A DNA stretch of 40,866 nucleotides from Micrococcales bacterium. GTDB lineage: Bacteria > Actinomycetota > Actinomycetes > Actinomycetales > Microbacteriaceae. Within the stretch, counting starts at the first letter, position 1. Each line of letters starts with the position of its first letter. A model generated the notes under the pieces. That model saw nothing but the letters and a program-made list of their open reading frames with translations, did no database searches and had not been told where the DNA came from. Location of the stretch: positions 1-40,866 of the forward strand of contig CANKLZ010000004.1 in assembly GCA_947483795.1 (NCBI GenBank), written 5' to 3'. The position numbers were made by a program, and so were the translations under genes. Positions 17,435 to 27,563 of this stretch are shown in pieces.

Positions 17435-18564
17435 TGAGAGCGCTCTTACTTGCAGGGCTTCTAGGTTTGGTGCTGTCGCTAACCATTACTCCTATCTTGA
17501 TTTGGTTATTCAAGAGAATCGGCTGGGGGCAGATAGTTCGCGTCGATGGACCCTCTACTCACCACACAAAACGTGGCACACCTAGCATGGGTGGAATTGG
17601 AATAATCCTCAGCGCAGTAGCTTCCTATTTTGTGGCCAAGCTGGTCAATGGTGAACCACCTACATACTCGGCTTTGCTAGTGATGTTTATGATGGTCGGT
17701 CTCGGTCTAGTTGGTTTCCTTGATGACTACCTAAAGGTGCGTGGACAAAATACTGCGGGCCTCAAAGGTGTTTACAAAATCATTGGGCAGATAACTGTTG
17801 CTACAGTTTTTGCCTGGGCTGCTTTGCAAAACAAAGATGCGTTTGGGTTAACTCCTGCATCAACAGAAATATCTGTTTTCAGAGACACAGGCTTTGACCT
17901 AACCAAGATTGCCCCAGAGAGCTGGGGTGAGATTGCCGTTTGGATAGGTGCTGCCGCCTTCCTGTTTTGGATTTACTTACTTGTGGTGAGTGCCTCAAAT
18001 GGAGTGAATCTTACCGACGGAGCTGATGGCTTAGCTACCGGTTCGCTAATCATGTCTATTGGTGCCTTTGCGGTAATTGGTTTTTGGAAATTCAATCAAG
18101 CCTGTGATGTGACGAACATCGCACCTAACTGTTATGACACGAGAGACCCACTGGATCTAGCTGTTGTGGCAGCTGCCATAGTTGGTGCGCTGATTGGTTT
18201 CCTATGGTTTAACACCAACCCTGCTCAAATCTTTATGGGGGATAGCGGTTCTCTAGGTTTAGGTGGAGCACTAGCTGCTCTAGCGATACTTTCTCGCACC
18301 GAAGTTCTTTTGATTTTGGTCGGCGGTCTATTCGCTATTTCAGCAGGTTCCGTAATCCTGCAACGAAGTGTCTTCAAGCTATCCAGAGCCATCACAGGAA
18401 AGCCACGACGCATCTTCCTGAACAGCCCACTGCATCACCACTTCGAAGAAAAAGGTTGGAACGAAGTAACAGTTGTAGTTAGATTCTGGATTATCTGTGG
18501 CCTTCTAGTCATGGCAGGTATCGGATTGTTCTATGTTGAGTGGATTTATGGCTCGGTTGCATGA
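17434..18564 (+). CDS. mraY: Phospho-N-acetylmuramoyl-pentapeptide transferase
   Basis: 'HHTKRGTPSMGGIGI', 'GFLDDYLKV', 'NGVNLTDGADGLATG', 'FMGDSGSLGLGGALA', 'PLHHHFEEKGWNE'. Confidence 0.96.
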   Translation: MRALLLAGLLGLVLSLTITPILIWLFKRIGWGQIVRVDGPSTHHTKRGTPSMGGIGIILSAVASYFVAKLVNGEPPTYSALLVMFMMVGLGLVGFLDDYLKVRGQNTAGLKGVYKIIGQITVATVFAWAALQNKDAFGLTPASTEISVFRDTGFDLTKIAPESWGEIAVWIGAAAFLFWIYLLVVSASNGVNLTDGADGLATGSLIMSIGAFAVIGFWKFNQACDVTNIAPNCYDTRDPLDLAVVAAAIVGALIGFLWFNTNPAQIFMGDSGSLGLGGALAALAILSRTEVLLILVGGLFAISAGSVILQRSVFKLSRAITGKPRRIFLNSPLHHHFEEKGWNEVTVVVRFWIICGLLVMAGIGLFYVEWIYGSVA

Positions 18565-20015
18565 GCAAGCTAGATGATCTAAACAGTTGGCACTCAAATT
18601 GGAGTGAGCTAAGAGCAGTCGTCTATGGTCTAGGTGTCACGGGTTTTTCTGTTGCCGACACTTTGAACGAATTAGGTACAAAAGTATTGGTCGTTGCCGA
18701 TAAAGCTGAAGATGGAATCGTAGATATTCTCGATGTGCTTGGGGTCGAGTATTTGATTAGTGAATCACCAGAGGCAGTTTCTACTCGGGTAAGTGTGTTT
18801 TCGCCAGAGGTTGTAATCACGTCCCCTGGAGTGCGCCCTGACAATGGGTTTCTCCTTCAATTGCAGGCTTCTGACATCGATGTTTGGACAGACATCGATC
18901 TTGCTTGGCGGCTTAGAGACAAATCGGGTAGGGCATCCGAATGGATTTGTATCACTGGAACTAATGGAAAGACTACGGTCACACAGTTAGTTGAGAAGAT
19001 GCTCTTGACTGCTGGAGTTAGAGCAGTTGCTTGCGGAAACATTGGTGTGCCGATCCTTGATGTCATTCGAGATCCAGCTGATTTTGAAGTCTTAGTCGTT
19101 GAGCTCAGTAGCTTTCAACTGCACTACACAAACAGCATTGAACCTTTAGCCAGCGTGGTACTCAATCTTGCCGAAGACCACCTTGACTGGCATGGCTCAA
19201 TGAAGGAGTACAGCAGGACCAAGGGAAAGATTTATAACAACACCAGAGTTTGCTGCGTTTACAACGTGGGGGATAAGAGCACCTCTGAATTGCTCAATGA
19301 ATCCAACAACACAGAGTCTGCCCAGGCTGTTGGCTTTACTGTAAACACTCCGGCACCTAACGAAATTGGCTGGGTTGAAGACATTTTGGTGGATAGAGCT
19401 TTCGTCGATGATCCTTCTGTAGCTTTGGAATTGGCTTCGCTTGCTGATCTAAGTGACACAATCGTAGTTAGTCCACACCTAATGGCAAACATTGCAGCAG
19501 CTTCAGCACTAGCCAGAGCAGCCGGTGTTCAACCAAGCGAAATTTCTCTTGCTCTAAAGGAATTCAAACTAGACGCGCATCGAATTGAACTAGTTCTGGT
19601 CAAAGATGGCATTAGTTGGGTAGATGATTCAAAGGCAACCAATCCACACGCTGCTGCCGCTGCGTTATCTTCTTTTGATTCTGTGATTTGGATTGTTGGT
19701 GGACTTCTCAAAGGCGTTGACATTTCAGATTTGGTTTCAAGATATTCAGCAAAAGTCAAAGCTGCGATAGTTATCGGACTCCACAGAGAACCAGTGCTCG
19801 AAGCATTCGCTAGTTTATCCCCAAACACCAAGGTCTTTGAGATCCCTTCCGAATCTAGTGAGATTATGCAGGATGTTGTGGTTGTTGCCAAAAGTTTGGC
19901 CAGTTCAGGAGACACAGTGCTTCTTGCCCCTGCTGCCGCTTCAATGGATCAGTTTAAGGACTATGCCCAACGCGGAGAATTATTTGCTGAAGCCGTGAAA
20001 AGGGAAGTTTCATAA
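18561..20015 (+). CDS. murD: UDP-N-acetylmuramoylalanine--D-glutamate ligase
   Basis: 'ITGTNGKTTVTQLVEKML', 'ELSSFQLHYTNSIEPLASVVLNLAEDHLDWHGSM', 'WVDDSKATNPHAAAAAL'. Start at ATG 18561 (ATGA overlap). Confidence 0.95.
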   Translation: MSKLDDLNSWHSNWSELRAVVYGLGVTGFSVADTLNELGTKVLVVADKAEDGIVDILDVLGVEYLISESPEAVSTRVSVFSPEVVITSPGVRPDNGFLLQLQASDIDVWTDIDLAWRLRDKSGRASEWICITGTNGKTTVTQLVEKMLLTAGVRAVACGNIGVPILDVIRDPADFEVLVVELSSFQLHYTNSIEPLASVVLNLAEDHLDWHGSMKEYSRTKGKIYNNTRVCCVYNVGDKSTSELLNESNNTESAQAVGFTVNTPAPNEIGWVEDILVDRAFVDDPSVALELASLADLSDTIVVSPHLMANIAAASALARAAGVQPSEISLALKEFKLDAHRIELVLVKDGISWVDDSKATNPHAAAAALSSFDSVIWIVGGLLKGVDISDLVSRYSAKVKAAIVIGLHREPVLEAFASLSPNTKVFEIPSESSEIMQDVVVVAKSLASSGDTVLLAPAAASMDQFKDYAQRGELFAEAVKREVS

Positions 20016-21277
20016 TGTCAAGAACTACAGCCACTCAAAGAAAGCCAATGGCTACTAAGAAAGCTAAAACTAGCTCATCTGATGCAGGATCTTCAATCAC
20101 TTCGTTTCTAAGACATCCGATCCAAAGCTCGATTCGTTGGTTTGACTCTTACTTCCTACACCAATCAAATCTGTTCTATAGATTCGTGATGTTGATTCTG
20201 TTCATGTTGGGTTGTGGGCTCCTAATGGTTCTTAGCGCTTCCAACGTTCTGGCGGCAAAGGCCACTGGCGATCCTTTCTCAGAATTCAAGTCCCAGGTTA
20301 TTTTGGCCATTATTGGCCTTGTAGGCATGCTGGTTATTTCTAAGCGATCTGTTGAACAAATCCAAATGTTCTCAACCCTTTTCTTTTGGTTCACAGTAGG
20401 ACTTCAACTCTTAGTGAAGGTTCCGGGTATCGGTATCACAGTTGGAGGAAACACGAACTGGATCAATCTTGGTTTCGGTCAGATTCAACCTTCGGAGTTT
20501 TTAAAGTTAGGCGTAATCCTTTTCCTAGCCTCACTTTTGAGCACGAAGCTTGACTATCTTTGGGACTTCCAGAGCACAACACAACCTGTACTCATTTATG
20601 GTTTTGGCGCTGCCGCTTTGGTTCTTGTTCTTTCAGGTGACTTGGGCACAGCAGCGGTTATGGCTCTATTCATTTTTGGGCTTATGTTTTTGATCGGTAT
20701 GCCAGCTAATCGACTGATGCTCTTTGTTGGTTTAGGTGCCGTGGTTGCAGTACTTGCCGCAGCTTTTAGTCCGAACCGTGTATCCAGAATCCTCTCGTTC
20801 TTCAATCGTTGTAGTGAAAGCATCGATGGCGCTAATTGGCAGGTGTGTCACGGTGAATGGGCGTTAGCTTCAGGTGGTTTGTTTGGAACAGGATTGGGTG
20901 AATCCAAAATGAAGTGGGGTTGGATTCCTGAAGTGGAAAACGACTTTATCTTTTCCATCATCGGGGAAGAAGTCGGGCTTATTGGTGCTGTAGTGGTTCT
21001 AGTTCTGTTTTTCTTGTTAGCTCGTTTCATGAGAAGGATATCTTTAAACTCAACGACTGCTTTTGGTTCAATAGCGGTCACAGGAATCATGCTTTGGATT
21101 TTGGTTCAAGCGCTTATTAACATTGCTGTTGTTTTGCATCTTTTTCCAGTTCTTGGAGTTCCGTTGCCTTTGTTCTCTAAGGGTGGCTCATCGATGGTTG
21201 CAGTGCTTGTAGCTCTAGGTGTTGTCTTAGCAGTCGAAAGAGATCAGGCAAGTAGTCCAAAGAGGATAAGGCGATGA
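20015..21277 (+). CDS. ftsW: Lipid II polymerase FtsW (SEDS family)
   Basis: Multi-TM; 'GGNTNWINLGFGQIQPSEFLKLGVILFLA', 'ENDFIFSIIGEEVGLIGA', 'GVPLPLFSKGGSSMVAVLVALGVVLA'. Confidence 0.95.
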   Translation: MSRTTATQRKPMATKKAKTSSSDAGSSITSFLRHPIQSSIRWFDSYFLHQSNLFYRFVMLILFMLGCGLLMVLSASNVLAAKATGDPFSEFKSQVILAIIGLVGMLVISKRSVEQIQMFSTLFFWFTVGLQLLVKVPGIGITVGGNTNWINLGFGQIQPSEFLKLGVILFLASLLSTKLDYLWDFQSTTQPVLIYGFGAAALVLVLSGDLGTAAVMALFIFGLMFLIGMPANRLMLFVGLGAVVAVLAAAFSPNRVSRILSFFNRCSESIDGANWQVCHGEWALASGGLFGTGLGESKMKWGWIPEVENDFIFSIIGEEVGLIGAVVVLVLFFLLARFMRRISLNSTTAFGSIAVTGIMLWILVQALINIAVVLHLFPVLGVPLPLFSKGGSSMVAVLVALGVVLAVERDQASSPKRIRR

Positions 21278-22341
21278 CTAATTACCTTTTGGCCGGTGGT
21301 GGCACAGCGGGGCACGTAAATCCTCTGTTATCTCTTGCTGATGAAATAATGAGCCAAGCTGGCCAGCACAAAGTCTGGGCACTCGGCACAGCCGAAGGCT
21401 TGGAATCAAGGCTTGTTCCTCAACGAGGTTACGAACTATTAACAGTGCCAAGATTGCCCATGCCTAGAAAACTCAATGGTTATCTTTTGAAGTTTCCCTT
21501 GCTATTTGCCGAATCAGTTAAGTTAGTAAAAAAGTATCTCCAAGAAAACAAGATTGATGTTGTTGTTGGGTTTGGCGGCTACGCAAGCGCTCCGGCGTAT
21601 CGAGCAGCAAAGTCTCTTGCTATCCCTTATGTAATCCACGAAGCTAATGCATTACCTGGTTACGCAAATCGGATTGGTGCCAATGGTGCAGCTGCGGTTG
21701 GAGTTACCTTTAGTCAAACAGTCCTACCTAATTCAACTGTGGTCGGCATGCCCCTTCGCAAAGAGGTTCTTGAGTTGATGAAGACAGACCTACGCTTTGA
21801 AGCTGAGACATTCTTTGGACTAGACACCAAGTTGACCACCTTGTTGGTTACCGGTGGTTCACTGGGTGCCCGAAGAATAAATGAAACTATCGAAGATTCA
21901 AGAGCATTACTTGAGGCAGCAGGCATTCAAGTGATTCACATTGTTGGTTCAAGAGCAGAACTTCCTGATGTGAGTGAAGGCGGTTATCGTCGGATTAGTT
22001 ATTGCGATCGGATGGATTTGGCTTTGGCGGCAGCCGACTTTGCTGTAGCCAGATCTGGGGCAGCAACTGTGAGTGAGTTTGCCGCTGTTGGACTTCCAGC
22101 AGTATTCGTGCCTTACCCTGTGGGTAATGGTGAGCAAAAGCTAAACGCCCAGGATCTAGTTGAGGCTGGTGGAGCACTTGTTGTCGATGATGCTCAGTTC
22201 ACACCAGAATATGTGCGCACAAAGCTTGTTCCGACAATCAGTAACGCCAAGCTAGTCAAAGAAATGAGTGCCAAGGCATTATCTGTTGGCTTACAGGACG
22301 GATCTAGACGTCTGCTCGAATTAGTAAATGGCGTGTTGTAA
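21274..22341 (+). CDS. murG: UDP-GlcNAc:undecaprenyl-PP-MurNAc-pentapeptide GlcNAc transferase
   Basis: 'LAGGGTAGHVNPLLSLADEI', 'VGFGGYASAPAYRAAK', 'HEANALPGYANRIGA', 'SGAATVSEFAAVGLPAVFVPYP'. Confidence 0.95.
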   Translation: MTNYLLAGGGTAGHVNPLLSLADEIMSQAGQHKVWALGTAEGLESRLVPQRGYELLTVPRLPMPRKLNGYLLKFPLLFAESVKLVKKYLQENKIDVVVGFGGYASAPAYRAAKSLAIPYVIHEANALPGYANRIGANGAAAVGVTFSQTVLPNSTVVGMPLRKEVLELMKTDLRFEAETFFGLDTKLTTLLVTGGSLGARRINETIEDSRALLEAAGIQVIHIVGSRAELPDVSEGGYRRISYCDRMDLALAAADFAVARSGAATVSEFAAVGLPAVFVPYPVGNGEQKLNAQDLVEAGGALVVDDAQFTPEYVRTKLVPTISNAKLVKEMSAKALSVGLQDGSRRLLELVNGVL

Positions 22342-22392
22342 GGCTCTGGCTAGCTAGCTGAAATTAGTCTTTATATAAATCTTTAGGAAAAC

Positions 22393-23784
22393 ATGACTAT
22401 CAAACCCGACTTCAGCCAAAGCGTCCCTGACAACCTAGGGCACGTGCACTTCATCGGTATTGGTGGATCTGGCATGAGCGGAATCGCTCGATTACTGATT
22501 CAATCAGGCCACAAAGTTACTGGAAGCGATGTTAGAGAATCCGGCAACATTGAAGAGCTCAGAAAACTAGGCGCTCATGTCTTTATAGGCCATAATGCAA
22601 ATAACCTTGGCGATGCCGACACCGTGGTCGTGACATCTGCATTGTGGCCAACTAATCCTGAGTATGGTTTAGCTCAAGAAAAGCACTTACCTATACTCCA
22701 TAGATCTCAGGCTCTGAAGTATCTGACTACGGATAAGAAACTTGTTTCAATAGCAGGAGCTCACGGTAAGACCACAAGTACAGGAATGCTTGTAACTGGG
22801 CTGAGAGTTTTAGGAAAAGATCCAAGTTTCGTCAACGGCGGAGTAATCGCTGAGTATGGTGCTTCAGCAGCATCTGGTTCATCCGAACTGTTCGTTATTG
22901 AAGCTGACGAGTCTGATGGCTCTTTCTTGCATTATCAGACTTCTATCGCATTGATAACTAACGTCGACCCTGATCACTTAGATCACTATGGCTCACTCGA
23001 GAACTTTGAGAATGAGTTCGCTAAGTTTGCTAATGGTGCATCAGACTTTGTTGCAATTAGTTCTGATGACCCAGGAGCAGTTCGGGTCACAAAGCTAATT
23101 CACGACAAGAGAGTTATAACTTTTGGCGAGGAACCTGAGGCTACGGTGAGGGTTATCAATCTCGATGCTTCTGGAGCTCAGGTAAGTTTTGACCTGAAGT
23201 ACGAAAATGAGATTTACTCCGCGACACTTAGAGTGCCAGGTAAGCACAATGCAATCAATGCCGCCGGAGCATTTGCCGTGTTGGTCGGATTGGGGTTAGA
23301 CCCGGAAGAATCACTTCAAGCGATTGCAACCTTCGGTGGCACTGAACGTAGGTTTGAACTTCACGGCGAGGCTAGAGGCGTTAAGGTTTATGACGACTTT
23401 GCTCATCACCCAACTGAGGTGCTTGCAGCGTTGATTGCTGCTAGAGCGGTTGTCGGTAGTGGCAGATTGATAACGGTTTTCCAGCCACACCTATACAGCC
23501 GAACCAGACTCTTTGCTAAAGAGTTCGCGGAAGCGCTTGAACTAAGTGATGAAGTTGTTGTTTTGGACATCTATGCAGCTCGAGAAGATCCAGAGCCTGG
23601 AGTAACCGGTGCTTTGATTGCAGATGCGTTTTTGGTTCAGAAAAGAATGCACTATGTGCCGCTTTGGGATGATGTGCCCTGCGCTGTGGCTGCGATAGCA
23701 AAAGAAGGTGACTTTGTAATCACAATGGGTTGTGGTGATGTTTATCGACAAGTGCCAGGAATACTAAAGGCGCTAGAGGAATAG
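22393..23784 (+). CDS. murC: UDP-N-acetylmuramate--L-alanine ligase
   Basis: '[17 protein letters not shown]', '[18 protein letters not shown]', '[15 protein letters not shown]'. Confidence 0.95.
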   Translation: MTIKPDFSQSVPDNLGHVHFIGIGGSGMSGIARLLIQSGHKVTGSDVRESGNIEELRKLGAHVFIGHNANNLGDADTVVVTSALWPTNPEYGLAQEKHLPILHRSQALKYLTTDKKLVSIAGAHGKTTSTGMLVTGLRVLGKDPSFVNGGVIAEYGASAASGSSELFVIEADESDGSFLHYQTSIALITNVDPDHLDHYGSLENFENEFAKFANGASDFVAISSDDPGAVRVTKLIHDKRVITFGEEPEATVRVINLDASGAQVSFDLKYENEIYSATLRVPGKHNAINAAGAFAVLVGLGLDPEESLQAIATFGGTERRFELHGEARGVKVYDDFAHHPTEVLAALIAARAVVGSGRLITVFQPHLYSRTRLFAKEFAEALELSDEVVVLDIYAAREDPEPGVTGALIADAFLVQKRMHYVPLWDDVPCAVAAIAKEGDFVITMGCGDVYRQVPGILKALEE

Positions 23785-23786
23785 TT

Positions 23787-24656
23787 TTGCAACCTCCTAA
23801 GAGTCGATTTGACCATTCAAAGCCTGCAGCTAAACCAAAGGCAAAACCGAGGGTTCAAGTACCCAAAGCTAAGTCAACACGTGGCTTAAAAAAGAATTTG
23901 AAAAGTAATCGGCTGAACCTTTCAACGAGGCGAGCACAGAGAAAAGAAGCTAGAAGGTTTACCAAAGAGTCGCAGGTTAAGAAGATCTTTCTTCGTTCAT
24001 TACTTGCTGCTTTGGTCGCGTTGGTCTTGCTCGTGCTTGCTACTATGTTCACCCCGATAATGGCTATCAACAAGATCACCGTCACTGGAACAAAGAAAGT
24101 GTCAGAGAAACAGGTTCAGGTTGCTCTAAAGAAATACATCGGCACACCTTTACCGATGATTAATACCGCAAGTGTTGCTAGCGATTTGGCTAAGTTCAAG
24201 CTCATCGAAAGTATTTCTTTGGTTAGCAAGCCTCCCTATGAACTTCAGGTGCGAATCGTTGAACGCACGCCGATATCAGTAGTCGTAACAAACGGTAAGG
24301 GTTTCTTGTATGACCCATCAGGTGTTCGGGTTGGAGTTGCTACCGGTGCAGAGAAACTGCCAACCATAATCATTACCGGAGACCCTATGTCCTCGAAGAA
24401 CTTTAAGCAGGCTATAGATGTTTTACTGTCCTTACCAAGCTCACTCTTGGATCGAGTCGCCTATATCCAAGCTAGAACCAGGGATAACGTCACCATGCAG
24501 CTTCGTGGCAATGCTGTGCAAACGATCATTTGGGGGGACTCAACTCAATCTGCGCTCAAGTCAAGAGTGTTAAAGGTTTTGCTTTTCAAAACTCCCGCAC
24601 GAATACCAGCAACCTTTGACGTTTCCTCACCTCTTACTCCAAGTGTGATTCGTTAG
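23787..24656 (+). CDS. ftsQ: Cell division protein FtsQ (POTRA), TTG start
   Basis: Basic cytoplasmic N-terminus, one TM, POTRA-like 'INKITVTGTKKVSEKQVQVAL'; between murC and ftsZ. Confidence 0.85.
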   Translation: MQPPKSRFDHSKPAAKPKAKPRVQVPKAKSTRGLKKNLKSNRLNLSTRRAQRKEARRFTKESQVKKIFLRSLLAALVALVLLVLATMFTPIMAINKITVTGTKKVSEKQVQVALKKYIGTPLPMINTASVASDLAKFKLIESISLVSKPPYELQVRIVERTPISVVVTNGKGFLYDPSGVRVGVATGAEKLPTIIITGDPMSSKNFKQAIDVLLSLPSSLLDRVAYIQARTRDNVTMQLRGNAVQTIIWGDSTQSALKSRVLKVLLFKTPARIPATFDVSSPLTPSVIR

Positions 24657-24801
24657 TCGGTTCCTAGACACGCCTCAGGATTAGCAGGTGTTTAGGGCCT
24701 TTAAGGTTTAGTTTTTTGGCGCAGATGCATTTGTTGAGATTACTTAACCTTCAAGTTGAAGTTTAGGGTTTTACAAATGTAGGACTTATCGAAGGAAGAG
24801 C

Positions 24802-26019
24802 ATGTCTGAAGCAGTGTTGAACAATTTCTTGGCCGTAATCAAGGTTGTCGGTGTCGGTGGCGCTGGTGGTAACGCGGTTAACCAAATGATCGAGAAGCAG
24901 CTTCGCGGAGTTGAATTTATCGCAATCAATACTGATGGCCAGGACCTGCTCAAATCAGAAGCTCACGTGAAGCTTGAAATCGGTAGTTCAAGTGCAAGAA
25001 GTCTTGGTGCTGGTGCAGATCCAGAAGTAGGACGCAGAGCTGCTGAAGATCACGCAGATGAGATAGCTGAGGTTCTTCGCGGAGCAGACATGGTATTCGT
25101 GGCAGCCGGTGAAGGTGGCGGAACAGGAACTGGTGCGGCTCCTGTAGTTGCTCGTGTTGCCAAAGAGTCAGGTGCTCTAACCGTTGGTGTTGTTAGTCGT
25201 CCATTTGATTTTGAAGGAAGACGTCGCGCGGAGAATGCACAAGCAGGAATCGATGCGCTTAGAGCAGAGGTCGACGCTCTCATCATTGTTCCTAATCAAA
25301 AACTGATTGATCTAAACGACTCAGAGCTAACCTTCGTCAACGCCTTCAGCATGGCTGATGAAATTCTTCGAGCAGGCGTTCAAGGAATTTCAGATTTGAT
25401 TGTTGAAACAGGTCTTGTGAACTTGGACTTTGCAGACGTCAAGGCGGTTATGCAAGGAGCAGGAACTGCGCTAATGGGTATCGGAACAGCCAAAGGCGAA
25501 GACAGAGCTATGAGAGCTGCCGAACAAGCTATCAACCACCCATTACTTGAAAACAGCATCGACAATGCTCGCGGTGTTCTCATCCAGTTCTCAGCTGCAT
25601 CAAACATGAAGTTGGCAGAAATCAATGACGCATCTAGATTAATCCAAGAAATTGTTCACCCAGGTGCAAACATTTACTTCGGAAGTTCAATCAATGACGC
25701 TATGGGAGATGAAATTAGAGTTACGGTTATCGCCGCTGGCTTCGACGAACAACCCGCTAGACCAGCTATTAGAAAAAGCACTTTCTCAGGATCCAGCTCG
25801 GGAGCGATTCCAGTTGTTCCAGAAATCAGTTACCAACAGGAAGTCGAACCTCAAGAACAAGCTCTAGCAAGTGTGCCTTCATGGTTTGCAACGGCTCCTG
25901 TCGATATCGAAGAAGAGGCTGAAGTAGTTGTCCAGCAGCCAAAGCCTTTCGAATTTGAATCTAAGCGCACAAACTCCGGTTTTGATGACGGCATGGACAT
26001 TCCTGATTTCATAAAGTAA
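24802..26019 (+). CDS. ftsZ: Cell division protein FtsZ
   Basis: 'GVGGAGGNAVNQMIEKQLRGVEFIAINTDGQDL', 'GGGTGTGAAPVVARVAKE'; C-terminal peptide 'DGMDIPDFIK'. Confidence 0.98.
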   Translation: MSEAVLNNFLAVIKVVGVGGAGGNAVNQMIEKQLRGVEFIAINTDGQDLLKSEAHVKLEIGSSSARSLGAGADPEVGRRAAEDHADEIAEVLRGADMVFVAAGEGGGTGTGAAPVVARVAKESGALTVGVVSRPFDFEGRRRAENAQAGIDALRAEVDALIIVPNQKLIDLNDSELTFVNAFSMADEILRAGVQGISDLIVETGLVNLDFADVKAVMQGAGTALMGIGTAKGEDRAMRAAEQAINHPLLENSIDNARGVLIQFSAASNMKLAEINDASRLIQEIVHPGANIYFGSSINDAMGDEIRVTVIAAGFDEQPARPAIRKSTFSGSSSGAIPVVPEISYQQEVEPQEQALASVPSWFATAPVDIEEEAEVVVQQPKPFEFESKRTNSGFDDGMDIPDFIK

Positions 26020-26023
26020 AAAC

Positions 26024-26719
26024 TTGCAACCCAATCTGGCCGAACGACTTCAAGCAATTCATCAGAGAATTGATGAGGCAGCCAAAGCCAACGGTAGGCA
26101 AAGTTCAGAAATCGAATTGGTAGTGGTTACTAAGAACCATGGATTCGAACTTGCCTTAGAGCTTCTAGAGCTTGGTGAAAGCAAATTCGGAGAAAATAGG
26201 GATCAGGAAGCCTCCGCAAAGGCGGCACAGGTTGCTCAGGGCCTCAGCGCTGGTCAACACCCACCCACCTGGCACTTTGTAGGCCAGTTACAAAGCAACA
26301 AAGTCAAATCTATGCTCGGCTACAGCTCTGTATTGCATTCGCTAGATCGCTTGTCACTGTTGAAAGAGCTAGAGAAACAGTTACTCAAGACTCCAGAATC
26401 GACCCTTGATGTATTCATCGAACTCAATCTGACTGATGATCCAAATCGTGGCGGTATTGAACCGAAGAATTTGATTGAATTTGCGCAGCAGGTCCTGACT
26501 GTAAGCCAAATCAGGCTACTGGGAGTTATGGGGGTGGCGGGTTTAGGTTTGGAGCCAGCAGCTGACTTTGCTACTATCCTGAAGGCTAGCGAGCAGCTCG
26601 GGACCATCTCGGAATCGTCCAAATACATCTCTGCAGGTATGTCGGGGGACTTCGAAACCGCTATAGGTTTCGGTGCGACACACTTACGCATCGGCACGGC
26701 AATTACTGGAAACCGCTAG
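26024..26719 (+). CDS. YggS/PROSC family PLP-binding protein, TTG start
   Basis: 'ELVVVTKNHGFELALELLELGESKFGENRDQEASAKA', 'WHFVGQLQSNKVK', 'SAGMSGDFETAIGFGATHLRIGTAITG'. Confidence 0.93.
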   Translation: MQPNLAERLQAIHQRIDEAAKANGRQSSEIELVVVTKNHGFELALELLELGESKFGENRDQEASAKAAQVAQGLSAGQHPPTWHFVGQLQSNKVKSMLGYSSVLHSLDRLSLLKELEKQLLKTPESTLDVFIELNLTDDPNRGGIEPKNLIEFAQQVLTVSQIRLLGVMGVAGLGLEPAADFATILKASEQLGTISESSKYISAGMSGDFETAIGFGATHLRIGTAITGNR

Positions 26720-26767
26720 TTATTGGGCTTAATCTAATGATGTCGGGGTTTAGTTTAAGGAGACATC

Positions 26768-27184
26768 GTGTCTGGTTTTACTCAAGGTCTTAAGAAATTC
26801 CTCATGCTTGGATCTGAAGGACAAGTTCCTGTTTCAGAGTCTCGAAACACATCATCTGCACGAGTAAGAGCTCCTCGCGCTTCTAGAAGAAACAACGAGG
26901 TTTCTAGCATTGAAACCGTAACCCCAAACTCGTATTCAGAGGCTGGGCTAATTGCCGAAATCCTTAGAGAAGGAACTCCGGTTATCGTAAATGTTCACAA
27001 CCTAAGCGATACCGACACCAGAAGACTTGTTGACTTTATGGCCGGTCTAAAAGCTGGTCTTATGGGTGAATCAAAGCGTGTATCAGAGTCTGTTTACCTG
27101 TTAGCACCTTACGGTGTTGAAATTGATGCAGACGAGGATGAAGTCCTTGAAGCCGAGGGCGACCGTCTCATCGTTCGCCCGTAG
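26768..27184 (+). CDS. sepF: Cell division protein SepF, GTG start
   Basis: 'GTPVIVNVHNLSDTDTRRLVDFMAGLKAGL...RVSESVYLLAPYGVEI'. Confidence 0.92.
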   Translation: MSGFTQGLKKFLMLGSEGQVPVSESRNTSSARVRAPRASRRNNEVSSIETVTPNSYSEAGLIAEILREGTPVIVNVHNLSDTDTRRLVDFMAGLKAGLMGESKRVSESVYLLAPYGVEIDADEDEVLEAEGDRLIVRP

Positions 27185-27197
27185 TTAGGTATTTTTC

Positions 27198-27485
27198 TTG
27201 TCTCAAATTGCTGGAATACTCATCTGGGTTATCGATATTTTTTGTCTAGTCCTTTTAGCCAGAATTATTTTGGATTGGGTGCGTGCCATGAATCCAGCTT
27301 TCAGCCCTAAAGGGTTTTTCCTAATCCTGGCGGAACTGGCTTACACCCTTACAGACTGGGTTATCAAGCCCATTGCTAGGGTAATCAAACCTGTCAAAAT
27401 AGGTGGTGGCTACCTGGATCTTTCAATTATTGCCCTATTCGTGGTGTTGATAATTCTTGACAGCCTGTTACAAACACTTCGCTAG
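27198..27485 (+). CDS. YggT family membrane protein, TTG start
   Basis: Short two-TM protein with 'LARIILDWVRAMNP' and 'LTDWVIKPIARVI'. Confidence 0.88.
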   Translation: MSQIAGILIWVIDIFCLVLLARIILDWVRAMNPAFSPKGFFLILAELAYTLTDWVIKPIARVIKPVKIGGGYLDLSIIALFVVLIILDSLLQTLR

Positions 27486-27563
27486 ATAGTTCAGGGTAAG
27501 GTAACCTTAACTCTTGACCAACTGCCGCATGATTTCGTGGCCCACAAGAAAAGGGAGATTACG

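Noticed and set aside
27497-27515. Possible IdeR/DtxR iron box upstream of wag31
   Set aside because: Only about half of the positions match the remembered 19-bp consensus TTAGGTTAGSCTAACCTAA; kept only as an unassigned palindrome.
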